Origin: Haplomitrium mnioides
Lineage: Eukaryota > Marchantiophyta > Haplomitriopsida > Calobryales
Length of the DNA: 23,463 nucleotides
Assembly: GCA_049999725.1 (NCBI GenBank)
Contig: JBNGIS010038459.1
Coordinates: 1 to 23,463 of the forward strand
Direction: 5' to 3'
The position numbers and the translations under genes were made by a program. Shown piece by piece: positions 1 through 11,700 of this stretch. Numbering within the stretch: the first letter of the stretch is position 1; every line of letters starts with the position of its first letter. The notes below the pieces were generated by a model. It was given only the letters and a program-made list of their open reading frames with translations, was not told the DNA's origin and searched no databases.

Positions 1-29
1 TATATATATATATATATATATATATATAA
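1..29. repeat. (TA)n microsatellite
   Basis: An uninterrupted TA dinucleotide run opens the window and probably continues beyond its left edge. It has no coding content. Confidence 0.95.
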
Positions 30-283
30 GTAGCAACCACCAAAATAACAATAAGTCTATTATAAAATAGTGACTAATTGATTAAAGATCATATAATATG
101 TGTAAAAGAACTCAAAGATCGACTTCCAAATAAATAATACTTCAAGACAACTCTAAAAGAGCTACACAACTCAAGGCCAATAAGCAAACCAAAGCCAAGA
201 GTGCTAGCCAAAGCCAAACAACCAAAGAGCCAAACCGAATTGAGAGGAACTCCAAAATGAAGAGTGGGGCTAAGAAGCCCTTC

Positions 284-291
284 TATTTATA
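284..291 (-). promoter_or_regulatory. Candidate TATA box on the minus strand
   Basis: The minus strand reads TATAAATAGAAGGGCTTC here, a classical plant TATA box context. It lies downstream, in the minus sense, of a Copia reverse transcriptase relic, so it could be the promoter of that element's 3' LTR. No LTR ends were identified, and an AT-rich background can give such a motif by chance. Confidence 0.35.
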
Positions 292-348
292 CAATAGAAG
301 AGGGTGTCATCCCTCTTTCTTCACTTACAAGTCACTTCTCATTTCAGC

Positions 349-480
349 CCTAAAGGTGACTCTCTACCGAAAGTGACTTTGAATGCAAGTAACCTAAAAG
401 TGACTCTCCACCAAAAGTGACTTCAAAGGCAAGTAATCTAATCTCAACCCTAAAAGTGACTCACTACCACTTCCTTCACT
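349..480. repeat. Short degenerate tandem repeat, about 44 bp
   Basis: Units beginning CCTAAA(A/G)GTGACTC start at 349, 393 and 449, and each contains a second AAAGTGACTT-like half. The first two units are 44 bp apart and the third is displaced by a further 12 bp. The array may be part of an LTR or a local expansion. Confidence 0.7.
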
Positions 481-819
481 CCTCTCTATTTTCTTATAAA
501 TAGCAAAACCTTATAATTTTACTATTACAATATAAAGTAAAACATAAACTGATAATAGATCAAGCAAGAAAAGAAATATAGAGATGATGATAATAAATCA
601 TAGAATAAGAGTAGATATACGATGACAAAAGATCGTCTGATAGTATGAGAATAATAATAATGAACCATGTCAGCGATAATAATCACAAAAAATGCTATAA
701 GCTATAGGCCAATGAATAAATAGATAGCATGCACATATATGGCATCTTCCTCCTAAATACATGCCAAGTTATCACAATAAGGTTAGACAGTCAAAGCAAA
801 TCACAATGCAACATGGCAT

Positions 820-1515
820 AATCAAGCAATCTCTGCAATCTCATCAACATATATTGCGACAAAGATAAAGTCTTTATCAATATCTATAATGAATAAATAT
901 AGTGAAAACCCATAGCTAATATCTCTTCTTCAAATCTCTAATACAATATTCTACCACTTATTAAGTCCATATATAGATCGCATGATCCGTACTATATATC
1001 CATCCTTTACCTTAGGTATGGATTGATGCATATGAGAGGCTAAAGGCCTACCCTCTTGTATATGCATCATAGAGACTATAGGTCCATGCTCAGTGCTCTC
1101 TCCACTAAGCCTTATAGTGGTATAGTGTGTGTAGAAGGAGATGTATAGCTTTGAGGTTTCCTATTAGAGACATGCTCCCCTTGAATATAATAGATATTCC
1201 ATGGCAATTAGGCCTCGGGGTGCTCTCATATAAATCTTAGTATCCATTATGCCATATATGTATCATGAGGTCATGTGCTAGAGAAAAGCCAACTATGTAC
1301 TCATATAGAATAGCATCTATAATTGGGGCATATGTGAGATGAAAGTCTCTCCTAGGTATATGTGTATAGCCCATGGCTACAAGGCGTGTCTTATATTTGA
1401 CAATGTCGTCTTTAGCATTACACTCTTTGACCAATATCCACCGATAGTCAATCAAATGGGTGTCAAGAGGTGTGGGGATTGCTATTATCAATAATACAAG
1501 TTCTATTATCTCCAA
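820..1515 (-). pseudogene. Copia-type reverse transcriptase relic
   Basis: Read on the minus strand, 1237-1515 gives the start of a Ty1/Copia RT domain: WILVKECN, then VKYKTRLVAMGYT, then DFHLTYAPII, which match the family pattern W-K-K, KYKARLVAKGYTQ and DFxxTYAPV. Further along, around 980-1010, the frame shows SIYGLNKW (family: SLYGLKQAPRxW), followed by stops. Around 840-870 it shows FIFVAIYVDE, a degraded form of the YVDD catalytic box. Frameshifts and stop codons separate these pieces, so this is a dead fragment. It is more AT-rich than, and looks unrelated at the copy level to, the Copia relic at 7803-13000. Flanking LTRs were not found. Confidence 0.85.
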
Positions 1516-2534
1516 AAGGAAAAATCTGAGAATTGTAATTAGTCAAGTGGTATTTTTGGTAGTTTCATATCGCATACAATATAATAACTCAAATATTGGA
1601 TGTGGATCTATTCTCAGTAGGAGGTCTGCCATTTCCTCCTACATTAGGATGGCCAGAATTATTTCAGCCTTTGCCACTCTCCCTGAAAGCTTGTTCTGTA
1701 CATGCAATGGGAAATCTTTCCATATTGGAAGTTTATCTTCCACTGGTATAGTTGGCTCTTCTATAGGATGTGTCTTTATTATAACCAATAGAGAGAAATA
1801 AGTTGCAATAGGCTAGGATATGGGTAAAGTGCACATTCATATGCTCAATATGAGCAATTTGTCTCATTCCAAATTATAGATTTGGTATAGGCGTTGCTAG
1901 CATTCTCCTCCTCAATATGAGGTATTTTGTAAATTAGAGAATCAGTTTTTCAAAATCAACACAAGAATTCATCTTTAGGGTGTGGATGATTGGAAATTCA
2001 AATCTCTATTAAATTCATGATCACAAAATTCATATTTACAATAGTGCATATTGCATTTTCAAATACGAAAGAAGATCAATGAGATTAATTATCTTTCATA
2101 AATGATCACCCATTTGAATGCATTGAATTGAATTGTATTGAACAATAAAGAATAAACAATATTTGCTTCCCTATTTTGTGATTGTATTGTGTGATTTCTT
2201 GGCTTGCTTTCTTGCCACATTTGCTGTACTTTCTTTCATTGTAAATTCAATATTGCTGACATGATTTTATTTTTGTTCAATTTTTGTTCAATCTCTAGAC
2301 AAAAACGGAGTACAGCCATAGTAAGCCCAAGAGAAAGAGTATGTCTTATCATGAAATCTGACACTTTCATCAAGAATTTCTACACATGCTTTCGTGTATG
2401 TGCAATAAAGTGTACACTAAACAACACAACAATCAAAGAAAGCATAATAGTATTACAAATAGTTGGCATATCAAGCCTGTAAAGCACTTTGTTTAGTGTT
2501 TACTTATCTCTTTACTTCAATATTCTCACATGCA
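1516..2534. other. No recognised gene; possible continuation of Copia relic
   Basis: About 1 kb of AT-rich sequence between the Copia RT relic and the peroxidase pseudogene. Short open frames exist on both strands (for example plus-strand 1460-1801 and 2204-2482), but none carries a motif I recognise. The part next to the RT relic may be its integrase-RT linker. Confidence 0.5.
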
Positions 2535-2936
2535 AACCATAGTGTTGACTACACTGTGGCGGCCAGGGAAGGCAAGGATGTCAGCGACACAACACTTGGG
2601 CACACAGCCTCCACTTTCGCTTTGGCAAAGTCAATGGCCTCGAAACCTCTCAAACTCAGGTTGCAGCTGCTTGTTGGGTGTGGAGTCTAGTAGCACGGAT
2701 TCATCACACCTCTGGACAAAGCAGTCGTGGAAGTGCAGACGCAGAATGCTTGCAACCAAGTGGGGGGTTTTTTTTTTTTTTGGAACATTGAAGCGTATAA
2801 TGTTTTGGATGAGAGCTTCTGCTTTGGGGCAGCTGTGGTCGTAAAATCCGATTGCCAATTGTGCAAAATTTGTTGTTGTAACACACAGCAAGAAAATCAC
2901 TGCAATTCTTTGAAGCAGATGAGTTTCCATGCACAT
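2535..2936 (-). pseudogene. Class III (secretory plant) peroxidase pseudogene, 5' part
   Basis: Class III peroxidases are secreted haem enzymes that use H2O2 to oxidise phenolics in the cell wall. The minus-strand frame from the ATG at 2936 begins with a hydrophobic signal-peptide-like stretch (IAVIFLLCVTT), then GFYDHSCPKAE (family: GFYxxxCPxAE), then the distal haem motif LRLHFHDCFVQ with the catalytic Arg and His intact, and CDESVLLD (family: CDASVLLD). The frame then breaks: RFRG is followed in another frame by EAIDFAKAKVEAVCPSVVS, and a second shift leads to ADILA (family: CxGVVSCADILAxAAR). Similarity ends near 2535, well before the proximal haem His. A homopolymer run at about 2766-2780 adds a lysine stretch not typical of the family. 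With two frameshifts and no C-terminal half, this is a truncated, non-functional copy. Confidence 0.88.
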
Positions 2937-5099
2937 TACCCTCGCGATGAGGAACGTAGGTAAGACCTGTGCACGACCAGAATCGCTTGTGCTGGTGTCA
3001 AGCGAGCTGGCTAGCACAAGCTTGGAGAAAGTCAGCTCGGAATTTTAGATCCAACATTGTCGACTGACCTCCTACTAATCGATTTCATGCAACTCCACAA
3101 TGCGAAATAAAATCCAATAAAGGAGAGATCTGAGCTCTGCCCGCACTCGTGGACTGTAAAAACCAATCGAGCACCTGAGACAGCAACGCTAGACAGAATT
3201 CCAAAGCTGAATCACAAGCAAACAGAATCCAGAATCCACGAAATTCTGGTCAATTTGTTCATAGATCCAGCAATCCAAACCCTCAATTCGAGCTAAATCC
3301 CATCCCGTGAATATCGAAAGCTCTGCACATTGCTTGTGTGAGTTCTCAATCGCACGCTGGCCCCATTCATATAGCTTGCTTGCACTGCTCCAGAATGTAA
3401 AAACTGGTACCTCATTCTACTAGATGTCTAGGATGGCAACTTGGACTCTCTGTAGCAAGGCTCTGTCATATTTGAGTGTAGATCTGGTCTTGATTGTTCA
3501 TCGTTGCATGTTTTTCATGCTTGCAAACTAATCGTTGTGTATTTTCTACTTCAAACCATGAAAGGCAGACAGTTACACCGACATACAGATTCCAAAGCCT
3601 TAATCACTGCCTTTACTACAAGGCGACCAAAATCGACAGAGTAACCTATCCATTCTACTTCCAGATGCTCGATGAGCTTTCTGCTCACAATTTGCGGCTG
3701 CAGCAGGGCCGCAGTGACGCAATGACTTGCAAGCCAGCCCGGGGGAGTACAATAGAATTGCTCCCAAGAAATCGCATCCATTACTCAACCCAAAACCGAA
3801 TAAAACCCCAGTGCGTGGCTTTCACCCGTTTCAAAGACCTCTTGATGCATGAATAGTGAAGCGTGTCATTGCAAGATAGAATCCAGAGGGAATCATCGGG
3901 GCAAGTTTGAAATCCACAATGGCACTGTTATTTATGGTGACGTAATTTATAAACTGTTTGATCGTTGATCTTCAAAGAACATGGGCAAACTCCAACCATC
4001 GTCAAAAGGCCAGTCTTCAAAGGTCATTCAAAAAAGTTGGTGCATGAGAGTAAAGGGGAGCTCCAGAGCAATAGGAATTGACGAATCACCCAAGCATAGG
4101 ATTGTTTGGACACTCTTGTCATGCTGTGTTGAGGAAATTGAGTAGAAACGAAGCAGCAGCAATCTCGCACTTCTTCTTCTTCAAATTGCAAAAATTCCTT
4201 CATCCAACAACGTGTAGGAAGAGGGGAACCAAATGTACTACTATATTGCTATTTTTATTTTGATTTAAAATAATGGTCACTTTAATTGGTCCAGTATTTT
4301 ACAACAAAATGTTGGTGACATAGCTCTCTAATGAATTGGTAGATTAATAGAATGCTTAATTAACCTTTGTTGTTACTGCCAGCATTTTACACCACTAATG
4401 TTCACAATTACCCTCATTTTTCTACTGGCAGCTTCATCACACATTCCACTACAAGGCCAATTTATGACGAGCACTGATCTACTGCTCCGGCACAGGAAAC
4501 AAGGCAACCAGCACAAATCATCTGTTCAGAATTTCAGTTGTGACCGTATTCCATTAAGTGGTGGGCAGAAAAGATCCCTAGGGGTCCTTCCTTCATCTTG
4601 AAGCATTTTCCAGAGGCTTTAAGTAACTAGATATTGTGCCCCTGATGGTCAGCACTCCAATAATGTTCCGGCAACTCAGAGTCCTACTTTGCCTTACAGA
4701 CAAAGCTTCACATGTGGAGCGCCTACAGCAGGAACATGCTGGTCAATTATGACTTCTTCAAGGTAATGAGATCAAAAAGAACTTTGATATACTTAGCATT
4801 TATGATTTCCTTTTCGAGTTTACGCCAATGTACTCTACTATCTTTTCGAGTTTACGCCAATACTCTATTATCCTTGCACCCCAATGTGTACATTGATTTC
4901 TGGAAGTTAACACCTTCACATAATCTGCCTTCGACTATTAATTTTTTAAGGGTACAAATTCTGGTGAACCCAAGTTCCCCATCGAAGCTCGAGTCTCAGA
5001 ACCCCCAGGAGAACTTGAGAATTTGCTGTAAATGTGTTTGTGGATGCCTTTATTGGAAACCATTGTAAGCCAGAACTTTTAACACTGGCGTGACTCTTC
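2937..5099. other. Intergenic stretch without recognised gene
   Basis: More than 2 kb with mixed composition. Several open frames of 60-120 codons (plus strand 3494-3856, 4398-4601 and 4712-5068; minus strand 3551-3781) carry no motif I recognise and show no splice-supported continuation. A small tandem duplication at 4811-4873 is listed separately. Confidence 0.5.
4811..4873. repeat. Two-copy 32-bp tandem duplication
   Basis: The unit starting TTTTCGAGTTTACGCCAA occurs at 4811 and again at 4843, followed in each case by TACTCTA(C/T)TATC. The second copy lacks two bases after CCAA. It is too short and isolated to assign a role. Confidence 0.85.
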
Positions 5100-5526
5100 A
5101 ATGGAGAACAGAAGAAGGAAAAAAAAAAACAGAACAAAACTTTCTGCTGTGGGCACCTCCAACCGTGCTGATATCAGTTTAAAGATATGCAAAATAATTC
5201 GCCTGTAGCTCCCCAGCTCTCCTCAGAAGGAATTTCGTTGGAAACTTGGCCTCATCTTCTAATTCTTTGAGAGGCAAAGGGCTCAAGATAGGTAGATAAG
5301 CATCCTTCAGAGCCACTTAACATATATGTATGTACAGCCTTTTCAATGGTGCTGCCAGATGTAAGGACTCTGCCTGCGATGTAGCACAGCCCCCAAAGAC
5401 AAACTAACTGCTATACAGCCCCAAAAATGGGACGACCTGGCCACAATTAATTTTATCAATGGGATTGGAAACCCTGTCAAAGTCTGTAAAATTATCTTTG
5501 AAAAAGCCAAGCTCCAAACAACATAT
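5100..5526 (-). other. Probable 3' UTR of the otubain gene
   Basis: This stretch follows the otubain stop codon (TAG, 5529-5527) in the minus sense. It has no continuing open frame or recognised domain. The far end is set at the A-rich tract near 5110-5130 and is a guess. Confidence 0.45.
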
Positions 5527-5769
5527 CTACTTGGCATAGAGGATATCATAATGGCCAGGACGATACAGCAACACCACAGGTGGAGAGGTGATATCTGAAC
5601 AACTCTCAGGAATAAAATCATGGTGATTAACCTCAGCGTTTTTTCCATCCCCACTCACACTTCGGTCAAGATAAACAACCCGAACAGAAACACCCAATGC
5701 ATCTGATAAAGCTGTTATATGCACATGATCACTCTCTTCCCCCATGGGCTCCACAGATGACTTGCAAAA
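5527..5769 (-). CDS. OTUB1: Otubain terminal exon with catalytic His
   Basis: Encodes 80 residues and a TAG stop. It opens FCKSSVEPMGEESDHVHITA, continues through RVVYLDRS and VNHHDFIP, and ends RPGHYDILYAK; the His in PGHYDILY is the catalytic general base. The acceptor is GTTCCAG|TTT, phase 0. Confidence 0.93.
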   Translation of the reverse strand, partial: FCKSSVEPMGEESDHVHITALSDALGVSVRVVYLDRSVSGDGKNAEVNHHDFIPESCSDITSPPVVLLYRPGHYDILYAK

Positions 5770-8700
5770 CTGGAACAGACCACAGAGTTAGACAAAATAC
5801 AGTTAATTAACATGCTATGCTGTGAATAAACTAGAAAACAGATTGACTACTTATTTTAAACTTGGCATACACAGTACACATGCTACTGGCCCAAAAAAAA
5901 ATTGTCCCATAATTCCATGAATCCAAGGGTTTAGTTTTGTTAGTCTATTAAACTGTGGCATATCCATTTCATATTGTAATAATTAAATGTTGTTAATGCC
6001 CAGTTTGTTAACCAGTTACCTGTTGAACATTCATGTTACTTAACCCCAAAATGAAAGGCTCAAAAAATTCTGCTCGTTTTCTGATCTCAGCTGATGTCAC
6101 AAACCTGAAAAACATCACAACTACACACCAAAAAACATAAATGCTGGAAGCAACAGTTAGGATCTGCACCATAAGAACTCCCTAATGATGACTGACTATA
6201 ACATACTCTTCATGAAGGAACCAATATGGTAAACTAAATGAGAGGATAGATTCCAAGTTAAACTTTCGACAAATTTATCTGAATGGATAAGCTACTATCC
6301 AAATTCTTTGAAACCCTCAACACTGCACTCCAGTATTGGCGGGAGAGTATTCAGCTCACCATAGTCAGAGATGTAGCGATCCCGACATCGCTCTACAAGG
6401 GTATCAATGCTGCAGGGAATTATGAAGTGCAAGTCAGTCTCTAGCATAGAAAGTAACCACAAAAAACACATACTCTAGTTTCTTTACGCAATTATGCACA
6501 GAGCTTATATTCGATTGGAGTTAGTTGACAAGATAACATTATGATTTAAGCACTAAGAGCATTTAATACTAATACTTCAGGAAGGCATTCTAAAATGTTT
6601 AGAAAAATCACCTTATTGAAGTTTCTCGATTTGGCAGGACACTATCCAGCTGATCCACAAAAATCTGCAAAGTTAAGATTGACCAAGGTTGAATTAGACA
6701 AAAAACCAATTTGGCAAACTGACAATCTCATATACACTTCTAAAAGCTCAAAAACAGGACGGTATCCATCAGCTAATGCTGTTTTCTGAGCTTGTGTGTA
6801 CGAATGCAGTGTACAGTCAAGCGCCTACACTACAATTAAATAACTGAGAGCCAGTAGATAATCAAACGTTTCAATATATTACCAAAAACGTAAAGCAAGT
6901 CCCCCAGTCACGTTTGTATCCAGAACTAGATAAAATTATTCAAGCCAAGAAGCTAGAAGTGCTATGGTAAATACAGACTTAACCCAAATAACAAGAATTT
7001 CTGAGCATAAGGGTGATACCCACACCCTTTCACACCCAGCTGTCGATATAAGTTATGCCAGTGTCAAAACTAAGACTTTATGCTTTGACCACAGTTAGGG
7101 GCTACCAACGCTTTCTCTCAACTTTTTGGAAGGGGTGGGAAATAATGTTGGCTAGCGCTGCCCTCCAAACGTACTCTAGAAATAAGAATCATCTGCTTTT
7201 GGTCCAAAAAACAGGAATCAATAAATAAATGACCATAAAAAAAGGTATTCTGGGGGAAGGCAATAGGGAATAGAACTTGACATGTAGGTGGCTCGGAAGG
7301 AGCGATAACTCGGGAGACCGGATACCAAAGTCCCAAGCCAGGCCTAGGGCTACAAGGACTGAAAGTACAGCGCACACTGCGAGCTTAACAAACAAAAGAG
7401 AAAATAACAAGGAGAGGAGGAAAGCAAAAGGGATATATCTTTATAAGTATTGAGAGGACTACATACTTACAAACTCAGGCAGCCAATCATAAAGTTAATC
7501 AAGGTGATCTGTACTGAAGATTAAAAAGACTAACAGCCCGCCCCAAAAAAATACTGATAGAGCAGTGCAGTGATGCACATAGCATTTGTCAAGCACCCTC
7601 TAAACAACAACATGAGTAGTTTTGACAGCATACTACTACTGTACCACAGACTTTGTCAGCTCCCAGCTGTGGACATAAGTCATGCCAAAGGAAAAACTAA
7701 CACCCTAAGTTTCTGTCACTTTTCCAGAAGGTGGGAAAACTTGGGCATAATGTTGGCTAGCACAGCACACTTTCCTTGAGTCCACCATCTCAAAAGACTT
7801 GACTAAGAGATTTTTTTTTCTCTTGTCATCATCTCAGGACTAGCGCTTAGCAATAACAGGCCATTCACGTAAAGTACAAAAATCATGTGCTTATCTGATT
7901 TGATGTAGACACAGTGTTCTGCCTCTGATCTGTGGAAACAATTGCTCAGCCAGTGTTGATCCATTTTGAGATACCAGGCTCTGAGGTGTGGGATTCTCAT
8001 CCTCAACTCTGGCTGCCATGAAGAATCCATGTACTGCACATTGAAGTTCACTGGCACCTTGTCTCACCATTTCCTGGGACAGGCATGCCTTGTCAATGCC
8101 ATAGAACTCTGGGTGTCTTTAATTCCTGCCTGATCTTCTGGCACATTTGATTCTGTATCAAATCTCTTTCTTCCTCCCACTCATTTGGATCACTCCTGTG
8201 TCCTACCTCATAGACCTCTCTGTTCTCTGGTTTTGACATCCTCTAGGACCTGCACTCTCAGATTCAACCTTGACATTTGATGTCAGTTGTTCTCCCACTG
8301 GATGACTCAGCTTCCACTTTGGCTTCAGGTTTGGTCTCCATGAAAATGACATCCCTGTTCCCGATGATCTTCCCAGTCTTGTGGTTTAGACGCGTACCGG
8401 TACCCCTTCACTCCAGTCTGATATCCTACAAAAGTGCAAGTGTCAGACTTGTTGTCCAACATTTTCCTCAGCTCCTCAGGTATCAGTGCATATGCATCAC
8501 ATCCAAAGACCCTTAGGTGTGAGACATCAGGTCTCTAACCCGTCCATGCTTCTTTTGGAATTTTCCCCTTCAAGGCTGCCGAAGGGTTAAAATGGCAAAC
8601 TAGTTGGCTGTGGATATGGCCTCAGCCTAATGCCTTTTCTCAGGGCCAGCTTCTCTCAACATGCATCTAGCCTTTTCTACCACCGTTCTGTTCATCTGTC

Positions 8701-11700
8701 TAGTTGCACCATTCTGTTCTGGGCTGCTCCTGGCTGTTGTCTGGCTTTTGATTCCTTTGCTTTTTGACAGGAAGTTAAACTTTATTACCACAAATCAATA
8801 CAACCACCGAAGTGGCAAAGTATCAAAGCCTGGACTAAAGCAAACCACTCCCACGAAGTAGCCAATTCAGTACACACAGGTTTCCAGAGACAGCTACCCG
8901 ACAATAAAATCTATCAAATGTTCTCATGAGGTACATCACTAGCCTCAGGCCATCAATCCAAAAAATAATCAACATTAACTGCCAGTCAATTCTACTTCAA
9001 ATGAACTCCAGTAAATCCGACAGCTGGAGACACTATGTTCAAGCTGGTTCCACAGAGAGTCGAGAATAGAATAGAATAGAATTCAATTAAAGTCCAGAGC
9101 CAGCCCTAGGGCCATAAGGACTGAGAGTACAATGCGCACAAGAGTGCGGAGGGGATTACACTGTGCAACAGTGAATAATCCTCCAATGAGACTTCCAGAG
9201 AATCTTTATCATCCTCCAGAATTTTCTTCGCCAGAGGGTCTAGTTTAGAAAACCTCATTCGGTCCACTTTTCTGGTCATGATCTTCCCTGTCATTTTCCC
9301 TGACCCTAGGATCCTGGCCAAGCCCTGAAATCTGCTCTGTATGATCTGAAGTTCTTTTGATTCCTTTCTCCTTCAAGTAGCTTTTGAACTCCTTGCTTGT
9401 GTATTCACCTCCTCCATCGGTTCTCTGAGTCTCCACTGAAGTGTTGAGCTCATTGGTTACGTGGTTGACACTTCCCAAGGACTTCATCCTTGGGATCAAA
9501 TCTAGCTTGTCCTTCATTGTAGTATTTGATTTCCTGGGCACTAGCTGGCGGTGCTGCTTTCCTTGCACACATGCATCACAGAGAAGCCTCCTTTGTCTTG
9601 ATGATCATTCGTGTCACCGTATTTTGGAGTTTGTGTACATCATTATCAGCACCAAGATGGCCTGGCCTTCTGTGCCATAACTGTAAGTCTGATTCTTGTG
9701 GGGTTACTGATTGGCAGCATTCTCCCTTTAATGGTGATTCCTCCATAAAGGTCTTTTCCAGAACTGCAAATTCAGACTTGTAGTATATATCCTGATGCCC
9801 TGTCTCCCAAAATCCATATACATACCAATGATCATTCAATTTGTCAATTGAGATCAGGGTGTATCTTAACTCAGGAATGTACAGAGCATTCATCAGTTTG
9901 AGTGACTTTTTCTTCTCTTTGCAGGTGATGCTAATTGTCACTTCACCCATATACTGACAGTGAGTCAAGATGTTCTTGTCCATGTTCCTGACCCTCCTGG
10001 TTTGGACTTGGGTGAGGTTTTTCATCAAGGACTTATCATGCAGATATTACTTGTTTTGTTTTGATTTGTTTTGCTTTTCTTTTTACCGAAAGCAAGCAAC
10101 TTTATTTACTTTCAAGCACCAAGGAAACAACCACAACCAGCAATCAGGCCGAGCGGCAAAAACCAACAACCAATCAATCCCTTTTCCGGATCTAGCCTAG
10201 TAAACAACAGTAACCCAATGCCCTCAATCCAGATTACTACTAACATCAAAATTCCAGTAAACCGAGTCCTCAAAATGGATACAAAGCAAATGCCTTGCAC
10301 CCCATGTTCTGTCAAAGGCTTCAAGAATTTTCTCTTTTCTCTTCATTTTGAGGCTTTATCCAGTCTCTACAAGCATCACGCCAAGCTTTCTTTCCGTACT
10401 CAATCAGTCTCACCCAGATTTTCTTTTTCAAGCAGTACATATCCATGTGCGACTTCTCGAACACTATTGCATTCCTAGACAGCCATATGGAGTAAAGTAC
10501 TGTTCCTCTTAGTAAGGACCAGATCTCTTGCGCTACGACCAGTGCCTTTGGAATTCTGTCGCCTAGGATGCATTGCTGCCATGTTGGCTTCCACCTTTTG
10601 GTATTCCCCCAAATGGAGAACACTAATCTGTTAATGATATTTCCAGCCCACTTCCAGATAGTGCTGATCCTAGGACAGAGCCAGAAACAGTGAATGAAGT
10701 CTTCCAATAAATCCTCCTTGCAGCAGACACATCTTGCATCAATCTCAAACCAGGCTTCTCTGCTTTTTTTCTGAAGCTCCCAACTTGCACACCTCTTTGG
10801 ACAATAAGCCACATTAATGAGGCCTCTTTGGCTGATCTGCTTGCGTCCCATATATCAGTCCATCTGGAGGAGTGTGCAGAGTTGATCGGACCGCGTGCTT
10901 TCCAGCGGTCCAGAACCGGAACTACTGTAGATGGCCGGTCCAGAATGAACCAATGGCCTTTCTTGGTGGAGTAGCTGCTGAGGGGGGAGCTATCTTTCCA
11001 GACCCACATTCCAGGGTCCCAATCTCCCTTTCTGATAAAGGAGCGAAGTAATTTCTACTCAGCAATCTGACCTTTGGGCACTGTGCAAACTCTCATTTTC
11101 CTCATAATTACTGAAGGAGGAAGCTGAGGTCGATTTCCTTCTGTCAGCACGGTAGATATAGAGGTGACAAAGAACCATGAGCATGAAAGGGGGAGCGAAG
11201 AGGCCTGAGGCAGGATGCCTGCTTTCAGACCAGTATCAGCACTCCACAGGGATATTGCGATCGGGTGAGTCTCTTGTGTAGACGTGAAAACTCCGGTCCA
11301 GTCTCCTTTTCGCATGTGTCCTGGCCCCTCAAGGAGGCTTGATATCCATCTTTCAGGGATCTTTTCTATCAGGTCATGCCATTTACGCTCATGCTTTTTT
11401 TGAAGCTGGTAGGGTCCTTGTGCCTCCTTCCACTCAAGGAACTCATATGTTTGACGATTCCATAGGTCCCCAATCACATTGATCCCTGCCTGAGACCATC
11501 TCAATGCTGGCCATCTTCTGTTTGCAGCCAGGACTGAATTTTCTCCTTTTTTATTTTTTGACCGAAAACAAACAACTTTATTTACTTTCACGCACCAAGG
11601 GTACAACCGCGGCCAGCAATCAGGCCGAGAGGCAAGAACCAACAACCACTCAATCCTTTTCGAATTTTCTCCCATTTTACACCACCAGATGTTAATGCTG

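Noticed and set aside
3494-3856. Open frame of 120 codons, plus strand
   Set aside because: No recognisable motif, no splice or promoter context; a minus-strand frame of similar length overlaps it. Likely chance.
4712-5068. Open frame of 118 codons, plus strand
   Set aside because: Spans the 32-bp tandem duplication, has no family motif and low-complexity composition. Not supported as a gene.
6595-6789. Open frame of 64 codons, plus strand
   Set aside because: It is the reverse-strand shadow of otubain exon d and flanking intron.
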